Shown: piece by piece, positions 34,217-42,848 of the stretch
Layout: the number at the start of each line of letters is the position of its first letter
Position numbering within the stretch: the first letter of the stretch is position 1
Assembly: GCA_045125245.1 (NCBI GenBank)
Contig: JBGVNF010000074.1
Span: 47,440-111,439 of the forward strand
DNA length: 64,000 nt
Origin: SVEL01 sp045125245
Lineage (GTDB): Bacteria > Bacillota > Clostridia > Lachnospirales > Lachnospiraceae
Direction: 5' to 3'
Notes under the pieces: model-generated
Seen by the model: the letters and a program-made list of their open reading frames with translations, nothing else
Told to the model about the DNA's origin: nothing
Database searches by the model: none
Translations under genes and position numbers: made by a program

Positions 34217-34246
34217 ACACACCGCAATGCACATTGCGGTGTGTTT
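34217..34246 (+). terminator. leuS terminator
   Basis: ACACACCGCAATG and CATTGCGGTGTGT form a perfect hairpin followed by TTTTA. Confidence 0.9.
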
Positions 34247-34355
34247 TAAAATCAAATTAAAAATATATTGATTTATAGGATTGATAGATGTTATAATGAA
34301 AAAAAGTAACCGTTTTTAGGCATGGAGGCCACCAGTTATTCAAAGGAGTGATTTT

Positions 34356-35144
34356 ATGGGTATTGGATTAAAACCAGATACATCATATTTGTTTTCAAAT
34401 CTTAATAATAAGTCATCAAGTAGCATATTTGATATGAGCTTCTTGTCTGATTATAATAGTATAAAGAGTGGAAGCTATGGTAAGCTTGTTAAGGCTTATT
34501 ACAAAAAGCTTGAGAGTGATGACGTATCTAAGGAAGATAAAAAAGATAAGACAAGTAATAAGGATAAATTATCTACATCTTTAGCAGAAGATAGTTCTAA
34601 ATCGTTAGTGGCAGTGAAGGATTCTACATCAGCTTTAAGTGAACTTGCAGGTAAGTTTGTAAAGGAAGATGCAGATAAGCTTCTAGTTCAGAAGGAAACA
34701 AAAGTTGAAAATGAAGATGGAACTATGGATGTTAAGAAGGAATATGATATGGATGCTATATATAAATCTATATCAGGCTTTGTAGATAAGTACAATGATG
34801 TAATCAAGAATTCTAGTGCATCAGAATCATCAGGAATTAAGAAAGCTGCCGGTAATATGACAAATATTACTGATTTATATGCTAATAGTTTAAAGAAATT
34901 AGGAATAACTATTAATGGAGATAAGACTTTGAGTATAGATGAAAAGACCTTTAAGGCATCTGAGGTTTCGGATATTGAGGACACATTTGTAGGTTCTAGC
35001 TCATTTTCAAAGAGTGTATCTTCGCAGGCATCGTTTATAAATGATGCAGCTACCAGGGAAGCAACTAAGGCTAATACTTATACAAGTAGTGGTTCATATA
35101 GCAACAATTTCTCTACAGGAGATATATTTACTTCATTATTTTAA
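34356..35144 (+). CDS. FliD-like / flagellar-associated protein of unknown function
   Basis: 262 residues, rich in Ser, Lys and Asp. The C-terminal half (YKSISGFVDKYNDVIKNS, NMTNITDLYANSLKKLGI, DKTLSIDEKTFKA, SQASFINDAATREA) resembles the C-terminal region of flagellar hook-associated protein FliD. No hook-binding N-terminus is recognisable, and no flagellar genes are adjacent. It has its own likely promoter (TATAAT near 34294) and a clear AAAGGAG site. Confidence 0.6.
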   Translation: MGIGLKPDTSYLFSNLNNKSSSSIFDMSFLSDYNSIKSGSYGKLVKAYYKKLESDDVSKEDKKDKTSNKDKLSTSLAEDSSKSLVAVKDSTSALSELAGKFVKEDADKLLVQKETKVENEDGTMDVKKEYDMDAIYKSISGFVDKYNDVIKNSSASESSGIKKAAGNMTNITDLYANSLKKLGITINGDKTLSIDEKTFKASEVSDIEDTFVGSSSFSKSVSSQASFINDAATREATKANTYTSSGSYSNNFSTGDIFTSLF

Positions 35145-35160
35145 TTTAATAATAATTAAG

Positions 35161-35186
35161 AGCCCCAGCAATTTGCTGGGGCTTTG
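35161..35186. terminator. Bidirectional terminator
   Basis: AGCCCCAGCA/TGCTGGGGCT between convergent genes, with T-rich sequence on the plus side. Confidence 0.85.
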
Positions 35187-35194
35187 TTGTTGAC

Positions 35195-38100
35195 TTATTT
35201 TGGAGTTGCAAGTTTAAAATCGCTCTTAGTCGTATGTTTAATCTGATACAATGTGGAATCAGCCTGCTTTAATGCGATGGCTATATCGTCGTGAGACCTT
35301 ACATCTTTTGCGATAGCGATACCGATACTTGCTGACACATTTTTGCTATCAGGAATAGTAGCAGTTTTATGTATCAATTGGCTTATATCTTCTACATATC
35401 CGCGTTTTTCTAAAATAGAGCTTAACACAGTTTTTGCAATCTGCTGGCTATAATCAGCATTGACATTCTTTAAGATAATGAGGAATTCATCACCACCAAA
35501 TCGAACGGCGAATCCATTGTCGCTTGCTGATTCTTTTAACAGATTAGCAATGCTCTTTAAGATAAAATCGCCTATATCATGACCAAATGTATCGTTATAA
35601 TATTTGAAATTATCTAAGTCAATATATAAAACGGATAAATCAAGAGATTCGTTGTTAGCTTTTGCTTCATCGATACTCTTTTCAACCATGCTGTGGAAGC
35701 CGTCTCTATTATATAAGCCTGTAAGATAATCTGTAATAGCGGCATTTTCAAGCTTTGTGTTGATATTACGAATCTGCTGCTGTTTTTCTAACATCTCTAA
35801 TGCATTGACAAGCTGTCTGTAAGCTAGAGAGAAGATATTAAACTCAGATTCATCTAATAAGTATTTATGAGTTACGGAACTCCAGTTGTTTTTCATATAA
35901 ATACAGCTAATAAAGAGATTATCAAGCTTTTCATTCACATAGAATGGGACACAAACAATTGAACACACATTTTGAGTGTTGAAATTGTTTATTACTACGT
36001 CATATTCGTGGTAGTTCTTTCTCATCTTAGAAGTAACAAAACCAGAATGGTGTATGTTGAAGTAATCAGTGATTATCTTAAGCTGATTTTCGTCTAAATT
36101 AACCATAGAGGTGTTGTATTCTATATGAGCTTTATTGTTTATATATTTTATATATGTGATAGAATCAAGGTTAAAGTTAGTAGCCATAGTATTTAAACAA
36201 GATTCTATCAAGGATTCTTTAGTTTTATTTGTAATATCAGTAATTTTCTGCCATGAGTTAAGGAATTCTAACTGCTTGTTTGAAGCGTCATAATTCTTAC
36301 TTAATGCAGCTTGTTTAGTTAAGATGCTGATATCTTCTAAAGTAACCTTATCAAGTATCAATTTGTACTTGATAGGGTGGTAGGTTCTACCTGATATAGC
36401 TGCCAATATTTTCTGAGAATTAATGTAATAATTTTTTTCTTCACAGAATGCTAAGGCTTCATTTAAAGCCTCCATAGCTTTTTCTTCGTTACCCACAGTT
36501 CTATATAATTCTGCCAATGATAATTTATATTGAACAACACTGAAGAATTGGTTTCCTTCAGAACGTTTAACGTAGAAGTTGGCAATATCAAAATATTCAA
36601 AAGCTTTGTCATAATCCTTGTTATCTTTACATAAAAGAGCATTTACATAATAGTACAAGAACAAATCATCATCACATAAAGTAAATGAAGGGTCAGTGCT
36701 TGTGGTTATAAAATCTATATCCTTACTAAGAATATGACTTAAAAACTGTCCTGTAGAGTCTAAGTATAACTGACAATTGTAGTGGTTGCCTAAGCGATAG
36801 CTACATAAAGTCAATAAACCAAATAACTTAGAAATGTTACATACACGTAAATCGTTAAGGTGTAAAGACTTTACAATCTTAAGACTCATCTGAAGATATG
36901 AAAATGCATTATCATAATCTTCAGACAGTATACAGTTGATAGACATATTGTATAAGACCTCACATAACTGCTCTGGTATGTTTAATTTATAGTATATCTG
37001 AAGTGCTTTATTGTAATGATCGTGGGCAGTCTGATACTGCTCAGTCGCACAACAGTTATATCCCCAGCCTTTGTAAATATCACCTTCCTTAAATGGATCA
37101 GTGTTACCTACCAATTCAAACAATTTTGAATAGAAATAGTTTGAAACATCAAAACAACCGCTTGAAGAAGAAATCATAATATTCTTTCTGTAAGCGTCCA
37201 TAAGTAACTGTGAATTTTTAATTGAAACAGCTAAATCAACACCCTTCATAAAGTGTGGGAGTGTTTGAGCTAGTTTATCTACATCTGTGTATAAATCTCT
37301 ATCATTGTCAAAAGCAAATATATATGTATGTGCTAGGTGATTAGTGTAATTGTAGCTGCTTGTTTTTTCAAGAAATGTTGCGTCTACTGGTACATCATTA
37401 GTACAGAAGAAGATGTTATGCCAGCCAGACATATTTACCATCACATCAAGTAATTCGGCCTTGAATAGATTGAATTCATCGTCTTCCTCTTTAGCGAAGC
37501 GAATACATCTTTCTGCATGCATATGAGCCTTGATATGTCTTCCGTTATACATATGAGTCATAGCAGTAAGGTAATTATATGTATATCCTGTATCATAAGA
37601 ATTTTCTTCTTCATATATCTCACCCAAGGAGTCGCATAAAAGCTTTGCCATGGATAAGTCTGCTGCGTAGATAGAATAAGTTGCAAAAAGTCTAAGAAGT
37701 CTGTATCGAAGGTGTTTATCTACAGTTAATCGTTCCATTTCAAGCTTTTGATGAATGATTCTTCTATAGTAATCAAACTGGTCAAAGTCAAGACAGTAGA
37801 AAAGATTTGTAAGCTTTCGTAAATACTCAGGTATTCTACTTGAGGTAAAATGAAAATGACCAGAATAGTCAACTTTAAGCTGTTCTGTAAAAATACTTTC
37901 TATAATACAATTATCAAATTTTAATAAATTAGTGTATGAATCCCATAAGTCTGCCATATGAGCACACACTGTATGTAAATCGTTGTAGGATGCCAAGATA
38001 AGTAGATTGTTAAGTTCATGTTGCTCATAGATATCCTTTAACAATTCTATGGTGGACTTAGCAGCCTTGTTAATATTATTTATGTATAAAAATATAACAT

Positions 38101-38557
38101 GGTCTTCAGTGATAAATTTTAAAAGCTTTTTCATGTCTTTGATGAACATTTTATGTTCATATTCACATTCGCAAGCAATCATATCCTCGTAACGTCTACA
38201 TACACCTATCTCAAAGTAAGATTTAAATATAGAGCGGTGAAGAGGGTAGATATCACAAACGGAAAGAAAGCCGTCGATGCCATTGAAGCGCATATCGTTT
38301 GCATAATACTTATTATACATATCTTTTATGGCACCTAAAAAAGGCTCGAAAGCATCAGTCATATCCGAACCATTAAAATTGTGATAATATACGTTTAAAG
38401 AATCATTCTTGCGATGTTCTATGTCTTCTTCTCTCAAATCAAAGGTGTTGTAATGCTTGATAATGTAAATTCTTTTACAATCACTACCGCTTCTTCGCAG
38501 GGAATTAAGAAGAGTTTCAGAAAAAGTATCAATATACTTTTCAAAATTTTCATTCAT
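35195..38557 (-). CDS. Large sensor diguanylate cyclase: degenerate MalT-like ATPase + TPR + GAF-like + GGDEF
   Basis: 1,120 residues. The N-terminal ~250 resemble a MalT/LuxR-type ATPase (FLYINNINKAAKSTIELL, LLILASYNDLH) but no Walker A is present. A long TPR-like helical region (about 280-720) follows, then a GAF-like segment (about 770-930), and a C-terminal GGDEF domain with intact RFGGDEF. The RxxD inhibitory site upstream of GGDEF is not conserved. Probably makes cyclic di-GMP in response to an unknown ligand. ATG 38557 follows GGTGGG. A paralogue is at 42849-46235. Confidence 0.85.
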   Translation of the reverse strand: MNENFEKYIDTFSETLLNSLRRSGSDCKRIYIIKHYNTFDLREEDIEHRKNDSLNVYYHNFNGSDMTDAFEPFLGAIKDMYNKYYANDMRFNGIDGFLSVCDIYPLHRSIFKSYFEIGVCRRYEDMIACECEYEHKMFIKDMKKLLKFITEDHVIFLYINNINKAAKSTIELLKDIYEQHELNNLLILASYNDLHTVCAHMADLWDSYTNLLKFDNCIIESIFTEQLKVDYSGHFHFTSSRIPEYLRKLTNLFYCLDFDQFDYYRRIIHQKLEMERLTVDKHLRYRLLRLFATYSIYAADLSMAKLLCDSLGEIYEEENSYDTGYTYNYLTAMTHMYNGRHIKAHMHAERCIRFAKEEDDEFNLFKAELLDVMVNMSGWHNIFFCTNDVPVDATFLEKTSSYNYTNHLAHTYIFAFDNDRDLYTDVDKLAQTLPHFMKGVDLAVSIKNSQLLMDAYRKNIMISSSSGCFDVSNYFYSKLFELVGNTDPFKEGDIYKGWGYNCCATEQYQTAHDHYNKALQIYYKLNIPEQLCEVLYNMSINCILSEDYDNAFSYLQMSLKIVKSLHLNDLRVCNISKLFGLLTLCSYRLGNHYNCQLYLDSTGQFLSHILSKDIDFITTSTDPSFTLCDDDLFLYYYVNALLCKDNKDYDKAFEYFDIANFYVKRSEGNQFFSVVQYKLSLAELYRTVGNEEKAMEALNEALAFCEEKNYYINSQKILAAISGRTYHPIKYKLILDKVTLEDISILTKQAALSKNYDASNKQLEFLNSWQKITDITNKTKESLIESCLNTMATNFNLDSITYIKYINNKAHIEYNTSMVNLDENQLKIITDYFNIHHSGFVTSKMRKNYHEYDVVINNFNTQNVCSIVCVPFYVNEKLDNLFISCIYMKNNWSSVTHKYLLDESEFNIFSLAYRQLVNALEMLEKQQQIRNINTKLENAAITDYLTGLYNRDGFHSMVEKSIDEAKANNESLDLSVLYIDLDNFKYYNDTFGHDIGDFILKSIANLLKESASDNGFAVRFGGDEFLIILKNVNADYSQQIAKTVLSSILEKRGYVEDISQLIHKTATIPDSKNVSASIGIAIAKDVRSHDDIAIALKQADSTLYQIKHTTKSDFKLATPK

Positions 38558-38735
38558 AATAATACCCACCTAATATATATTTAATTAATAAAAAACATTT
38601 CTCGCTATAATAAAATACTATTATGTATATAATATCACACAAAATTATATTTTTGAAGTAAAATTTTATTGATTTGTGTAATTTATTTGATATAATAATC
38701 AAAAAGGAAACTTACACAAGTAGGAGGAAAATTTT

Positions 38736-39323
38736 GTGGTTACTACAAACGCTGGAAACAGCAATAGCAATGATAACAGACCAAGAAACAGCAGAAGTGT
38801 AGAGGGAGAGAAGAAAGAAAAGCGTATCTATACAACCGACAATAGAAATGCTGACAAATCAAGATCAAATTTTAAGAGAGATGGTCAGGGTAAGCAGTCG
38901 GGCGAGTATAAGCCAAGAAGTGGCAACGGTGAATTCAAGCCACGTTCTAATAATGGTGAATATAAGCCAAGAAGCGGTAATAACGGTGGATATAGCAGTA
39001 ATCGTAGCCATAACAATGGAGGTTATAGTAACAACGGATTTGGTGGCAGAGGTTTTGATAAGGACAAGGATGAGGAAACTCCAGTAAGACGTTCTAAGCC
39101 AAAGACAGACAGTAAGCCAAAGGAGCAGCAGCCTGATAAGTTTGAGATTATCAACAGAATCGAAAAAGAAAAGAAGGCTATGAAGAAGAAGCATACTGAG
39201 TCAAGAGGTGACCAAAGACCAGCAAAGCATACTGCTAGACCAAAGAGAAGTGGTAACATAGATTGGACTAGAGAATATGAGAATGATTCATATGATGATG
39301 ATGATTTAGATATGTATTTATAA
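38736..39323 (+). CDS. Intrinsically disordered basic Asn/Gly/Arg-rich protein
   Basis: 195 residues, GTG start 8 bases after TAGGAGG. Nearly all low complexity: imperfect repeats of the type GEYKPRSGNGEFKPRS, then GGYSSNRSHNNGGYSNNGFGGRGF, a Lys/Glu-rich segment (about 140-160) and an acidic tail DSYDDDDLDMYL. It looks like RG/RGG-type RNA-binding or condensate-forming proteins. No enzymatic domain. Function unknown. Confidence 0.75.
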   Translation: MVTTNAGNSNSNDNRPRNSRSVEGEKKEKRIYTTDNRNADKSRSNFKRDGQGKQSGEYKPRSGNGEFKPRSNNGEYKPRSGNNGGYSSNRSHNNGGYSNNGFGGRGFDKDKDEETPVRRSKPKTDSKPKEQQPDKFEIINRIEKEKKAMKKKHTESRGDQRPAKHTARPKRSGNIDWTREYENDSYDDDDLDMYL

Positions 39324-39324
39324 A

Positions 39325-39390
39325 TTCAAGTGTCAATAAGTCATAAAAGAAAGCAGGAATATACATTATTGTATATTCCTGCTTTCTTGC
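39325..39390. repeat. Perfect hairpin after the disordered-protein gene
   Basis: 17-bp perfect arms GAAAGCAGGAATATACA around TTAT. The preceding ~22 bases (AATTCAAGTGTCAATAAGTC) resemble the lead-in of the dispersed hairpin at 26091. It probably acts as a terminator. Confidence 0.6.
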
Positions 39391-39410
39391 ACCATAAGAG
39401 TTTATCTTAT

Positions 39411-39568
39411 AACCTTCAATTCGCAAAGTATATATATACATAATTCTCATTATCGGAAACATGGCGGTTATGTAAGACGATTTTCTGCCTATAGTTTTGA
39501 TTACTGCTACGAATATCCATCTACTTTTCACCGCTGTTTCGATGAACCCGTGATTTGCTAAATGCCCC
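39411..39568. repeat. Giant palindromic element copy 1, outer left arm
   Basis: Matches 63812-63969 in the same orientation (shared TTCAATTCGCAAAGTA, ATTCTCATTATCGGAA, GACGATTTTCTGCC, GATTTGCT, ATGCCCC) and the reverse complement of 41478-41613. The IS110 element separates it from the rest of the palindrome. Confidence 0.85.
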
Positions 39569-39590
39569 CTCGTATTATATAGTAGTAGTG

Positions 39591-39790
39591 TTTATAGACC
39601 CTCTCCAAGGTCTGTTTATGCTATACTATTTGGAGATACTGTGGATTGGTTCATGCCCCCTACCACTCGATGGTTTCATCAAGGCTCCAACCACAGTCTC
39701 TTTGTATATTTGTTAATCAGTTAGATACCGCATGACGGTTTATTTAGAACGAGGTTACAATCGCAAGGAGTACCCGTGGGTTCCAAACAG
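39591..39790 (+). ncRNA. IS110 bridge RNA with readable target and donor loops
   Basis: A 5' hairpin AGACC/GGTCT (about 39596-39612). Target-binding loop: outer stem ACTGTGG-TTGG (39638-39649) with CCAA-CCACAGT (39687-39697), inner stem ACCA/TGGT (39662-39665/39671-39674), left guide ATGCCCCCT (39653-39661) and right guide ATCAAG (39678-39683). Donor-binding loop: inner stem ACCG/CGGT (39727-39730/39736-39739), left guide AGTTAG (39719-39724), right guide ACGAG (39749-39753). The guides match the flanking target and the element's own ends. RNA ends are approximate. Confidence 0.82.
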
Positions 39791-39819
39791 TATCAAATAC
39801 ATTTCAAAGGAGAATTGCT

Positions 39820-40995
39820 ATGATTTACGTAGGAATTGATGTTGCCAAAGATAAACACGATTGTTTTATCACTAACTCTAATGGTGAGGTTTTATACAAA
39901 CCATTCACTATCTCTAACAACAAAGATGGTTTTGAAGAACTATACAACAAGATTAGTTCAACTTCCGAAGATTTAAGCAAAGTAAAAGTAGGACTTGAAG
40001 CCACTGGACACTACAGCTACAATCTTTTAGGTTTCCTTGTTGATAAAGATCTACTCACCTTTGTTATCAACCCGCTACATACCAATCTGTACAGAAAAAG
40101 TCTAAGCCTTAGACAGACCAAAACGGATAAAGTTGATGCCCGTACAATTGCATCTATGCTAATGTCTGACGTAAACTTAAAGTCCTACTCAAACACATCA
40201 TATCATAACGAAGAGCTAAAGTCATTAACTCGTTATCGTTTTGATAAAGTTAAAGAACGTGCAAAATTAAAAACTTCTATTTCACGTCTCGTTCTTATTC
40301 TATTTCCTGAATTAGAAAAAATGGTTCCAACACTCCATTTAGCCTCTGTATATGCTCTGTTATATGAATTTCCCGGAGCATCCAAGATAGCTTCCGCACA
40401 TCTTACCAGATTAACAAATCTTTTAGAAAAATTTTCTAAAGGTCGCTATCGCAAAGACACTGCTATTATGATACGTGAAGCCGCCAGAACCTCTATCGGT
40501 TCAAATATGCCTGCTAAATCGCTTGAACTAAAGCATACCATTAAACTTATTCAAGAGTTGGATAATGAGATTAATGAAATCGAAAACGAAATCAAAAACA
40601 TCATGGATGAAATTAATTCTCCAATTTTATCTATCCCTGGAATCAACTATCGAATGGGAGCAATGATTATTGCAGAAATAGGTGACTTTAACAGATTTGA
40701 CACTTCTGATAAGATACTTGCTTATGCAGGATTATCGCCGTCAACCTATCAATCTGGCCAACTTGATTCGGCGTATTCTCATATTGAAAAACGTGGGTCC
40801 AGATATCTACGATATGCATTATTCAATGCTACTAAATTTGTTTGTCTTTGGGATCCAACATTTTCAGCTTACCTTGCAAAGAAACGTTCCGAAGGCAAGC
40901 ACTATAATGTTGCTATTTCACATGCTACAAAGAAACTTGTAAGGATTATTTACCAGTTAGAAAAATCTGGTAAAACTTACATCAAATCCGCTTAA
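39820..40995 (+). CDS. IS110-family transposase (recombinase)
   Basis: 391 residues. N-terminal RuvC-like DEDD domain with Asp7 (GIDVAKDKH), Glu60 (GLEATGHYS), Asp103 and Asp106 (KTDKVDAR). A coiled coil is at about 240-265. The C-terminal Tnp domain carries the serine nucleophile, probably Ser312 in GLSPSTYQSGQ. All key residues are intact, so it is probably active. The bridge RNA upstream places it in the IS110 rather than the IS1111 subgroup. Confidence 0.96.
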   Translation: MIYVGIDVAKDKHDCFITNSNGEVLYKPFTISNNKDGFEELYNKISSTSEDLSKVKVGLEATGHYSYNLLGFLVDKDLLTFVINPLHTNLYRKSLSLRQTKTDKVDARTIASMLMSDVNLKSYSNTSYHNEELKSLTRYRFDKVKERAKLKTSISRLVLILFPELEKMVPTLHLASVYALLYEFPGASKIASAHLTRLTNLLEKFSKGRYRKDTAIMIREAARTSIGSNMPAKSLELKHTIKLIQELDNEINEIENEIKNIMDEINSPILSIPGINYRMGAMIIAEIGDFNRFDTSDKILAYAGLSPSTYQSGQLDSAYSHIEKRGSRYLRYALFNATKFVCLWDPTFSAYLAKKRSEGKHYNVAISHATKKLVRIIYQLEKSGKTYIKSA

Positions 40996-41145
40996 TTTAC
41001 TCTAGTTCCATATCTCCTTTTTCGAGCACCTGTAAAGATGCTCTATTTGTCATGCAGTTTTCAAGGTTTAAATATATCTGAAATCACATCTGCAGTTCGT
41101 TCATTCAAATTTTTTCGTTTTAAGACTTGACTTTTAATAGTTAGT

Positions 41146-41613
41146 CTTGATACAAGTTTATTACTGTGTGATATTCTCAATAAAATACATCATAGCTAGG
41201 TGATGTTCGTGTGGATGAAAGACATCATCGGAAGATTTTCGTTAAGTTTTCATCCCCACACCGCAGCAATAATGCCGCCTGCCGAGTATGTTTGAGCGTC
41301 CTTGGCTATACCCCTGCGGGGCAATAAGCCAAGGCGCGAGTTACGCAGGCAGGCGATAAATAAGCATTTGCAAGGTGTGGGGAATGAAAATAGAAAATCT
41401 TCTAAGATGTCTTCACCACATGAACACCACTAGCTAGATGTATTTTTAATGAGAATACACACAGCCTTAGTATCAAGTGGGGCATATAAGCAAATCATCG
41501 GAACCCTCGAGAGGCGGTGAAAAATAGATGGATACTACGTACGCAGTCATATAAGTTAGCGGCAGAAAATCGTCTAACATAACCGCTATGTTCTGATAAT
41601 GAGAATTATGTAG
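41146..41613. repeat. Giant palindromic element copy 1, inner arms, core and right outer arm
   Basis: The inner arms 41146-41262 and 41374-41477 pair almost throughout (CTTGATAC...CCCCACACC against GGTGTGGGG...GTATCAAG). The 111-base core folds further: GCCGCCTGC/GCAGGCAGGC, CCTTGGCT/AGCCAAGG and tip CCCCTGCGGGG. The right outer arm 41478-41613 is the reverse complement of 39411-39568. Without IS110 the element is about 626 bp. No ORF is seen, and pfkA starts 75 bases later. Confidence 0.87.
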
Positions 41614-41687
41614 CTTTTTTGGATTTGATTTGCTATAATATTATTAGCTTTTTTGTGCACAATAATATAGGAAATGAGGTATATGCT

Positions 41688-42758
41688 ATGAGAGTAGGAA
41701 TGCTTACAAGCGGTGGCGATTGTCAAAGCTTAAATGCAACCATGCGTGGTGTTGCAAAAACTCTTTACAACAAGGTTAAAAATGTAGAGATTATAGGTTT
41801 TATTGAAGGCTATAAGGGTCTTATGTATGAAGATTACAAGGTGATGACACCATCTGATTTTTCAGGAATATTAACAGAGGGTGGTACTATTATCGGAACC
41901 TCTAGACAGCCTTTCAAGCTTATGAGAACACCAGATAAAGACGGTAACGATAAGGTTGAGTTAATGAAGAAGACATATAAGAAGTTAAAGCTTGATTGTC
42001 TTGTTGTTTTAGGCGGTAATGGTTCGCAGAAAACAGCTAATCTTCTTAGAGAAGAAGGATTAAATATTGTATCCTTACCTAAGACAATTGATAATGATTT
42101 ATGGGGCACTAGTATGACCTTTGGTTTCCAGAGTGCAGTAAATATTGCCTCTGATGCTATCGATTGTATTCATACTACAGCTGCAAGTCACGGTCGAGTA
42201 TTTATCGTAGAAGTAATGGGACATAAGGTTGGTTGGCTTACATTACATGCAGGTATTGCATCAGGCGCTGACATTATCCTTATACCAGAGATTCCATATG
42301 ATATCGATAAAGTAGTAGAAGCTATTAAGAAGAGAACAAAGGCAGGAAAGCGCTTCTCTATTTTAGCAGTTGCAGAGGGTGCTATATCAAAGGAAGATGC
42401 CAAGCTTAGCAAGAAGGAATACAAGGCAAAGCTTGCGGCTTCACCTTATCCATCTGTTTCATACGAGATTGGAAAGCGTATCGAAGAAAAAACTGGACAG
42501 GAAATCAGAGTTACTATTCCAGGACATACACAAAGAGGTGGTAGTCCTTGTCCATACGATAGAGTACTTTCATCAAGATTAGGCGCTGAAGCAGCTTTGA
42601 TGATTATTGAAAAAGATTATGGCAAGTTAGTTGGAATTAAGCATGATGAATTAGTAAGAATTCCACTTGAAGAAGTAGCTGGCAAATTAAAAATGGTTGA
42701 CCCAGATAGCTCAATTGTCAAAGAAGCAAAAGCACTTGGCATAAGCTTTGGCGATTAA
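41688..42758 (+). CDS. pfkA: 6-phosphofructokinase
   Basis: 356 residues, PFK family. GGDCQSLN in place of the usual GGDAPGMN, GTSRQPF, LGGNGSQKT, catalytic PKTIDNDLWG, MGHKVGW and GHTQRGGSPCPYDR. The Lys in PKTIDND is typical of PPi-dependent or group III enzymes, whereas Gly after GGN is typical of ATP use; the Asp of GGDGS is Asn. The phosphoryl donor is therefore uncertain. ATG 41688 follows ATGAGGT. Confidence 0.9.
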   Translation: MRVGMLTSGGDCQSLNATMRGVAKTLYNKVKNVEIIGFIEGYKGLMYEDYKVMTPSDFSGILTEGGTIIGTSRQPFKLMRTPDKDGNDKVELMKKTYKKLKLDCLVVLGGNGSQKTANLLREEGLNIVSLPKTIDNDLWGTSMTFGFQSAVNIASDAIDCIHTTAASHGRVFIVEVMGHKVGWLTLHAGIASGADIILIPEIPYDIDKVVEAIKKRTKAGKRFSILAVAEGAISKEDAKLSKKEYKAKLAASPYPSVSYEIGKRIEEKTGQEIRVTIPGHTQRGGSPCPYDRVLSSRLGAEAALMIIEKDYGKLVGIKHDELVRIPLEEVAGKLKMVDPDSSIVKEAKALGISFGD

Positions 42759-42790
42759 TCTCCCGATTAAACTTAATAACTCCATATAAC

Positions 42791-42830
42791 AAAGGACTTA
42801 TACATTTACATTTTGTATAAGTCCTTTTTA
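42791..42830. terminator. Bidirectional terminator between pfkA and the GGDEF gene
   Basis: AAAGGACTTATACA pairs with TGTATAAGTCCTTT; T-run on plus and A/T-rich sequence on both sides. Confidence 0.85.
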
Positions 42831-42848
42831 GTAGATATATCTACACAA

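Larger units (their letters stand above)
39569..41147 (+). mobile_element. IS110-family insertion sequence
   Basis: About 1.58 kb between CT dinucleotides at 39569-39570 and 41146-41147. The ends were inferred by comparing with the uninterrupted repeat copy at 63.9 kb. It holds a 249-base left non-coding end with a bridge RNA, one transposase gene, and a ~150-base right end. There are no terminal inverted repeats, as expected for IS110. Inserted into a giant palindrome. Confidence 0.85.

Noticed and set aside
34300..34345. Possible cyclic di-GMP riboswitch before the FliD-like gene
   Set aside because: GGAGGCCACCAG-like sequence is present, but the GEMM core and its two helices are not recognisable.
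41146..41613. Giant palindrome as retron, group II intron or ROOL/GOLLD-type RNA
   Set aside because: No reverse transcriptase or phage genes nearby, and the nested foldback geometry does not fit those RNAs as I know them.
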